Part shown: positions 57,329-64,000 of the stretch, in pieces
Numbering within the stretch: position 1 is the stretch's first letter
How the letters are laid out: each line of letters opens with the position of its first letter
Origin: Micropterus salmoides
Taxonomy: Eukaryota; Chordata; Actinopteri; Centrarchiformes; Centrarchidae
Assembly: GCF_014851395.1 (NCBI RefSeq)
Contig: NW_024041151.1
Location: 28,031,832 to 28,095,831, forward strand
Reading direction: 5' to 3'
Length of the DNA stretch: 64,000 nucleotides
Position numbers and translations under genes: made by a program
The notes under the pieces: model-generated
Databases searched by the model: none
What the model saw: the letters and a program-made list of their open reading frames with translations, nothing else
What the model was told of the DNA's origin: nothing

Positions 57329-60300
57329 ATGGTGGGTGTTAAAGTGATCGGGAGTGACCCGGACTTCCAGCCGGAGCTAGCGGCCGCCGGTTCCAGGCTT
57401 GCCGTAGTGAAGTTCACAATGGCTGGGTAAGCTTACTCAACGGACTTCGGGGCATAGCACATTAGTCTCTGCTTTCAGCATGAGACAGGAAAACGTTCAG
57501 AGCTCGTCGGCTAAGTGTTCTGGGGGAGGTGACACGGAGTTGAATATCTGAGAGGAGTAGCTTTCATCGTTGGGAAAGCAAAGTTAGCATGCTATCATTA
57601 GCAGGTGTTAGCTAACTAGCTGTGTTGCTTACAATGACAAAGCAGTATTACAGTAACTTGGCTGCTGAGGTGTCGTAATGAAGTGCTGGTTGATTAAGTG
57701 GAGAGTGGGCTGTTGCCTCCAGTCTGCGATCGTCACCAGCTAAAAGCAGCAACTTTACTTAGTATAAATGTAAAGTAAAAGGTCTGTCGTATTTTACTCT
57801 TCTGTGTAGCCAGTCCTTATAACGTTGTATTTACACTTGTAAATACCGGCTTAGTACATATCTTGATGGTCCAGGTATTTAAAAAAATATTGGATCCTTA
57901 TCAAAAATGTTTGTTCATGTTCTGTGTCAATGTAAATTTCCAGTCTTGGTCGAGCTAAAACCAGTACTTTTTTGTGTAATAAATAATGTCCATAGCATGT
58001 CATGCACTAAAAGCTGGAAGGATGGCATATACATGGTCAGATTCTTAGTTTTGTTTCTTGTCTTTTACCTGATGTACAGCAAAACTTACAGCTTGTGTGT
58101 CCCCTACAAATGGTTCAGAACGCAGCAACACGTCTGGTTTTTGATCAGCCCAAAAGGACTCATGTCACTCCATTACTCAGTGACCTCCACTGGCTACCTG
58201 TGGCCCGCAAAATCAAATTCAAGTCACTAATGTTTGCATACAGAGTGACTACTGGGTCTCCACCCATCTACCTAAACTCCATAAAACAAGCTTACGTTCC
58301 TTCTCGGCCACTGCTCCTCTAGCGAACACTGTCTGGCTCTGCCATCCCTACACACAACGCAATGTCAGTCCCTGTTCTCATCTGTAACACCACAATGGTA
58401 CAATTCTCCTGACAATTCTCTTGTATTGATTGCACTATTTATTAACTCACTTCTTCACCTAGGTATTTACCCTATTGATGCTGTAAACACAAATATCTGT
58501 TACTAGTATTTATTGCTGCTGTTACTGGTATCTACTGTCACTTGTATATTTCTTATCTCTATTGATGCTTGTATGTTATTCCTCAAATGTAAGTTCGTCT
58601 GCCAAATGAGTTAAACTATTCAGTTCACTATGATATACAACAGAGGCATACTGAAAATCCTGACATTTGAGAACCTAACTAACCAATGTTTTGACTAATT
58701 GTTTCAGCTAACTACTTGACAGACCAGAGCGGATGACTTACAGGCTCTCTTCTGCCTCCTCAGGTGCCGGCCCTGTGTCAGAATAGCTCCAGCGTTCAAC
58801 ATGTTGAGTAACAAGTACCCGCTGGTCGTCTTCCTTGAAGTAGATGTTCATGTCTGTCAGGTAAGTCTGATCTGCCACATTCACCACATGGTTTCCCCAA
58901 CACAGCAAGAAGAACGATTCAAGAGGAACAATTAGTTGCTGAGTCACTTTCCTCTGAAAACACGTTTATAATGTTGTGATTTTCTGATTATTTGTGCACT
59001 GTTAGGCCAGAGCTTAAGTCAGGTCTGAGAACTTTACCTATTTAAACCAATGACATCCGGGTTTTGTTTCTTCTAGTGGTGAAGTAATATTTCTCCTTCT
59101 TGCAGCAAATATTTACCTGACAAGTGTCACTCACTTAATGTGATCAAAACAAGCTGCACTAGAAAAGTCAAAAGGGGAACACTGTCATTGAAAGTGTGCT
59201 TTTTTTCTAATGTAACTCTTTTTTTTCTTTTTCAGAGATTCATATAATTTTGTTAATAAGGTAACTGGTGGACCAAACTTCCCCCAGAAGTCTGTGTAGT
59301 CTGGAGGAAGTAGAGTTTCTGAAGGATTAGGCTGGCGTTATTCAATATGTTTCTTATTGTCAACAAATCCCATGTAAAGACTAAAACCAACGATGTGGTA
59401 GTTGGTAGTGATGAGAATTACGACTCTTAGTGTTTATCAGCACTAAATGAATCGTATTTAGTGCTTTAGACCTAATGTCAATGATCTGCACTGTAAACAT
59501 TACATAAGGTCAACTGTACGATTGTACTGTATTGTAATCTTAAAGACATGTTCCACATTGAGTTGATACGGGACACACCTTTGTTCCATATTTTTCAGAA
59601 GTAAGGAGAGAAATATTACACGTTACAGGATTTGTATGATAGAAGGAAACCCTCCCTCTCTGTTGTTGGTCAGTCCGTCTGTCACGTTATGTTCCACTAA
59701 CCAAACAGGAGCACAGGTGGCTCGTAGAAAAAGCGGTTTGCGGCTCTCTCTTTCTTGACTCACAAATATAAAGTAATGTCCTGACACAGCCGAGTGCTGA
59801 AGTTTTTAATAAATCTTAATCAAATGGGAGGAAATAGTGCTATTGTTGGGGACTATTTACAGCAGCGGATTAATAGATATGGTATTTCCAGCAGGATGGT
59901 GTATGTGTGTGACTCAGAAAAAAAAACTACAGTGTGTGTGTGTGTGAACATGTCGCCCAGTGCACCACTGTGGCTCACTGCTGTGTCGTTAATAGTTTTT
60001 GGACAACAATAGAGCTCTGTGGCTCAGAGGAAGAAGATATATCAGGCTTTAAGTACACAGACAAAACTTCATGGTAACAATAATTCATTGTTGGTGTTGG
60101 TCATAAACACTTGATTGGCTGCTAAAACAGTGAATGTGACTGGTAAATAGGCTTTGAGAAAAATGTTGACCAAACCCATTAGTGTCTTTCTGGGTGTTGC
60201 AGACTAAGTCAAAGCAACAGACCATAACAAACCATCTGTTTCTCACAGGCGACAGCTGCAGCCAACAACATCTCCGCCACACCGACATTCCTGTTCTTCA

Positions 60301-63300
60301 GGAACCGGGTTCGGGTGGATCAGTATCAGGGCGCGGACGCTGCGGGTCTGGAGGAGAAGATCAAACAGCACACAGAGAATGACCCAGGAAACAGCGAGGA
60401 CTCAGACATTCCAAAGGGATACGTGAGTGGACAATGTCCTGACCCCTTTCTGTTGAAGGATTTCAGTTGTATGTGTGCAGGATTTAATAAAAAGTTTATA
60501 TGTTGGGAACATCCTCAGCCCTTTGGAGTGTAAGAAATGGTATCTGACAGACAAAAAGAAAAGAAAACACACAGTATGTGTCATGAATTTAGAAACAGAA
60601 GAAAGTAATGAGGATCCCACTTTTGTGACTCAGGAAGTTGCTTCAAAAGGACATGGATATATGTGAATGTTACAATAAGCCTGAAATAGACCTGGAAGTT
60701 TATTTTGTCTTCTTTGCTTGCTTTCAGATGGACCTCATGCCTTTTGTCAGCAAAGCCGGCTGTGAGTGCCTCAATGAGAGTGACGACTGCGGTTTCGATA
60801 ACTGCTTAATCAAAGACTCCTCCTACCTGGAGTCTGACTGTGATGAACAGGTAGGAGCTGCTAACCACAGTTAGACCACAGTCCGCTGCAACACACGGTC
60901 TTCAGGCGAAACAGTAGATGCTTTTTAAACCTTTACCGCGATACATTGCAACATCATCTAACAATACACTGCATTGGTCAATGAAATGCATGACATCAAA
61001 CATGCTGGGTAAAACACTTTGTAACATGTAGCAAGAGGCATTCTTCTGAATTACTGCTTCTGTGAAAACTTTGAAGAGTTGTACAACCCTGCCTCGTAGG
61101 CAGATAAACATGTGGTGGCTTTAAACGGGACATTTGGTTATTTTTCTTCTACGTGTAACCTTACTGCAACACGCCCACTCCAACACAGACCCCGGTGTTG
61201 TTTTGCTGTAGTAATGTTAGGGGTGGTGTCTTTATACAGTATCTGTAGTGATCATTTGGTTATTTTGTTCAACATAACCCTGTTTGCCTGCTTAACTTAC
61301 TTAGGACAAACTTTACATTTCAGCCGCTTGGTAGCTGATTGTTCTTTCTCCGTTTACCTTCTCATGAGATGAATTTGTTGATAATTTGTCTAATATGCTG
61401 CTGTCCTTTAAATATTATCTAGTTGCTGATGACTATCGCCTTCAACCAACCTGTGAAGCTCTTCTCTATGAAGCTACTGTCCTCAGACTTTGGTGAGGTT
61501 TATATGCTGCTCTACACTTCATTCATTTAAATCTCTCTGGAGGTGTTGCAGTGAAAACCATTTTCAGTTCCCTGATAAATAACACCTATCATTTTCTCCT
61601 GCCTTCCTTTCCTCCTTCATTTTTCCTTCCTTCTCTGTGAAAGCCCAAGCCCCTAAGGTGGTGAAGGTGTTCATCAATCTCCCTCAGTCGATGGGTTTTG
61701 ACGACGCTGAGCGAAGTGAAGCCACTCAGGTTCTGGAGCTGACAGAGGAAGACTACAAAGAAGACGGTTTGATTCCTCTGCGCTACGTCAAGTTTCAGAA
61801 CGTACAGAGTGTTACGGTAAGATCACGTTCCTGCTGAAACATAGCCACGGTTTCCACAAAATGTCATTGAATTTGAAATATATTGAAATGCACTGGCTAA
61901 TGGATTTCAGTCAAGGTGATCACATCAGCAGCAACAGTAGTCATCATTTCAAAATGTGGTTCATGTTTCAAGCAGCGAGCAGGACACCGGACACCATATT
62001 TATCAAGCAGTTCAGAGTAGGAAGTCTGTTCTGACATATCTGCACAAATCAGAGGAGAGATATGTATTGATGAGAATGAGTTTATCAAAAGATTGTTGTG
62101 ACACAGCGACAAGGAAGATGCAGCTTTGCAACAGTGAAGATTTGGGTCAGTTACAACCTACAGTGTCTGCAATAATAAATCTTGTACACCTAGATAAAGT
62201 ACAGATTCATTAATTCCCCACCACTCGGTGTGAGGTGATCGAAAGAAGCTGCATTCACGCAAATTGTGAGGTTATTTATTCAATCAATCATTCATTCATT
62301 TCAATGTACTAATGGCATAACTATATTTAAGAGAGATGTTCATATTGTTCCAGTGTTTGTCAACACTGGCTGATATTACAAAAATAATTTTGTTCTCTGT
62401 AAGGATACATAAACAGGAGGTGTAGTTAAAAGGTCAATGGAACGGTGGAAGAGACAACAAACTCCAGGTTTTCAGTGGAAACGTGTCCGTAGCAATGTTT
62501 ACATCATCACTGTGCGTAATATGAACATCCAAGATCGATGGAGCGGCACCGATACGTACATTGTAAAATGATGTGATTGGATAGAGCTGACTGATATGTT
62601 GTACAGCTGAATCAAATGATCTACTTCAATATATATTCTTATATAATGCTAACAGGGGCCATTCTGTAGTACTTCTACATTTTCTACTTGCATTTTTATA
62701 ATGCATGACTTACTTTACTTGTAATCAGTGTTGGGCAAGCTAATCAGGAATTGTAATAAGGAACTTTTTAAATAATCATACACACATACACATACATAAT
62801 AATATTACTTATTTACTGAATATTAAAAATATATAGTGACATTACTTGTTACCTTACTATATTGCTTTACAGCCCCGTCCCTTCATAAAAAGTGATTGAC
62901 AGCTCATTTTAGAAATGTCTTCACTTTACTGTAATAATTAACCTCATGAATCAACGATCAGACAAACTGAAAATACTGCAGCCTTTCAAATCAGATGATG
63001 CTGTCCAGTAGCCTATACACTATGTATATATTAAAATAAACAAAGCAATCACACCTGACTTTTTAGCTACTGTTTTGCTGCTCATGCATTTATAAGAGCA
63101 GTATTCAGTGTTTACAAAACGTTGCTTAACACCACTCCCTCCTGGCGAGTGCATGCTTCACTGGCAGTAACGGAACCATCTAGTGGTGAAAAATCCCCAC
63201 AGGTTTATCTGGTTTGGGATGTTTATTGAAGGTATTTGCCTTTTTCTTGTCTTACCAGTTGTTTGTCAAGTCGAACCAAGGAGACGAGGAGACGACAAAA

Positions 63301-63484
63301 ATCAACTACCTGACATTCATAGGCACTCCAGTACAGGCCACCAACATGAACGACTTCAAGAGGGTACGGACCAGACACAGCCACCTGGGTTCATTCATTC
63401 TTTGTGAGTGTGTTAGTACTTATGAATGACAAATTTCATTTTGTTGTCATGTAGGTTGTGGGAAAGAAAGGAGAGAGTCACTGA
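57329..63484 (+). CDS. txnl1: TXNL1, thioredoxin-like protein 1 (8 exons)
   Basis: Exons: 57329-57426, 58764-58860, 60249-60422, 60728-60850, 61423-61492, 61644-61816, 63259-63363 and 63455-63484. All introns are GT-AG and the phases agree. The sum is 870 nt, giving 289 residues, the same as the mammalian protein. The thioredoxin domain (1 to about 110) has FLEVDVHVCQ and the cis-proline region ISATPTFLFF. The PITH domain (about 115-285) has AGCECLNESDD, LRYVKFQNVQSVT and FIGTPVQATNMNDFKR. The protein ends VVGKKGESH. TXNL1 is a cytosolic and nuclear redox protein known to bind the 26S proteasome near the PSMD14 deubiquitinase. The active site is Cys34-Arg35-Pro36-Cys37, whereas mammals have Gly at 35. 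The start context ACCATGG is strong. Intron 1 holds an L2-like copy. Confidence 0.97.
58101..58612 (+). mobile_element. 5'-truncated L2/CR1-like LINE copy in TXNL1 intron 1
   Basis: From CCCCTACAAATGGTTCAG onward it is a close relative of the copy at 54458 and encodes QMVQNAATRLVFDQPKRTHV and LHWLPVARKIKFKSLMFAYR. It retains the contiguous 3' end (TATTGATGCTTGTATGTTAT, then AATGTAAGTTCGTCTGCCAA). It has the same orientation as the other copy. It is not functional. Confidence 0.83.
58861..60248 (+). other. TXNL1 intron 2
   Basis: It contains a dispersed repeat fragment at 59955-60065, where GTTAATAGTTTTTGGACAAC and GTGGCTCAGAGGAAGAAGATATA match the copy at 24003, and a TG run near 59932-59945. 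No other exon or RNA gene was seen. Confidence 0.55.
61817..63258 (+). other. TXNL1 intron 6
   Basis: This 1.4-kb intron has a fragment resembling a dispersed repeat end, CAGTGTTGGGCAAGCTAATC, near 62727. The rest is AT-rich DNA with no recognisable element. Confidence 0.5.
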
Positions 63485-63715
63485 GCAGGAGAACCAAGGG
63501 GAAGATGAGAAGAAGAGGAAGAGGAGGCTGCAGATACATCCAAGGACTTTCCCTCTGCCAAAGCTCCACATACTCTACTGTCACACACACACTCGGCCTC
63601 CAGCTGACCTCCTCAAGCTCTTAATGGATTCTCCGTCTGTGGAGACTCGCTCTATAAATGATTTGTATTGTAATTCTGAGGAAAATCACTGTAAATAAAA
63701 CACAATCCTTTTTCA
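63485..63715 (+). terminator. txnl1: TXNL1 3' UTR and poly(A) signal
   Basis: A short 3' UTR follows the TGA at 63482-63484. A canonical AATAAA lies at 63694-63699, so the mRNA probably ends near 63715. Confidence 0.75.
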
Positions 63716-64000
63716 AAGGCATGTGCGTTGTGTCTGCTCTCTGTGGGAACTATAGTAGGTGGTAGTACTAGCAGCAGTGGGTGTTTTCAGTTGTAGTATT
63801 GCAACACAGGCAGCAGTAGCCAGTTAGAAGTGTAACAAGTTTATTTGAGTATGAGCACACATTCAATGCCGCAGTTGCATTTTTCCATGGCATGACCATC
63901 CTGGGTGGTGCTTACGCCTCTGTACAGAGGTGTGAAGCAGAGAAAACACTGTATAGGAGAAATACAACTGGGTGAGGAACAGCCAAACTCAGCCAACAAG
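63716..64000. other. Sequence downstream of TXNL1
   Basis: No exon is visible. A minus-strand AATAAA at 63840-63845 could be the 3' end of a convergent neighbour, but nothing else supports this. Confidence 0.3.

Noticed and set aside
1..64000. CRISPR arrays, operons, bacterial terminators or prophage
   Set aside because: No regularly spaced repeats or prokaryotic gene arrangement; the window is clearly vertebrate nuclear DNA.

Overview
This window is nuclear DNA from a ray-finned fish, most likely a spiny-rayed teleost. It has AT-rich intergenic DNA, GT-AG introns, tRNA-derived SINEs, several Tc1/mariner, hAT and PIF/Harbinger-type elements, L2-like and Penelope-like retroelements, and a finTRIM relic. 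There are no operons, CRISPR arrays or prokaryotic signals. Two protein-coding genes can be reconstructed completely, and both are intact.

ATP8B1 lies on the minus strand. Its coding sequence runs from 39078 down to 16093 in 29 exons, whose lengths sum to 3747 nt, or 1248 codons plus a stop. It encodes a P4-type ATPase, a phospholipid flippase, with all catalytic motifs present. A putative 3' UTR reaches about 14612. A non-coding first exon is possible near 52 kb, which would leave a 5' intron of about 13 kb.

TXNL1 lies on the plus strand. Its coding sequence runs from 57329 to 63484 in 8 exons (870 nt, 289 codons plus a stop). It encodes a thioredoxin domain followed by a PITH domain. The thioredoxin active site reads CRPC instead of CGPC. 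The two genes are head to head, about 5 kb apart between presumed promoters. They are not expected to act in one pathway: one moves lipids across membranes and the other is a proteasome-associated redox protein.

Layout. 1-11.9 kb: intergenic, with a Tc1 end, a LINE relic, simple repeats, a finTRIM pseudogene fragment and a SINE. 11.9-14.5 kb: a 1.6 kb Tc1-like element with long inverted repeats, set inside an older repeat. 14.6-39.1 kb: ATP8B1, whose introns carry a Harbinger-type element, a hAT element with target duplication, Tc1 relics and SINEs. 39.1-52.2 kb: putative 5' intron with a CA microsatellite, a Tc1 relic and a 54-bp palindrome. 53.2-56.9 kb: a pile-up of retroelements and nested DNA transposons between the two genes. 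57.1-63.7 kb: TXNL1, with a second L2-like copy in intron 1.

I found no previously undescribed biological system. The most useful leads are the TXNL1 active-site change, direct L2 copies flanking TXNL1 exon 1, several near-perfect palindromes, and the decayed finTRIM gene. Family assignments rest on recognition by eye; no database search was run.
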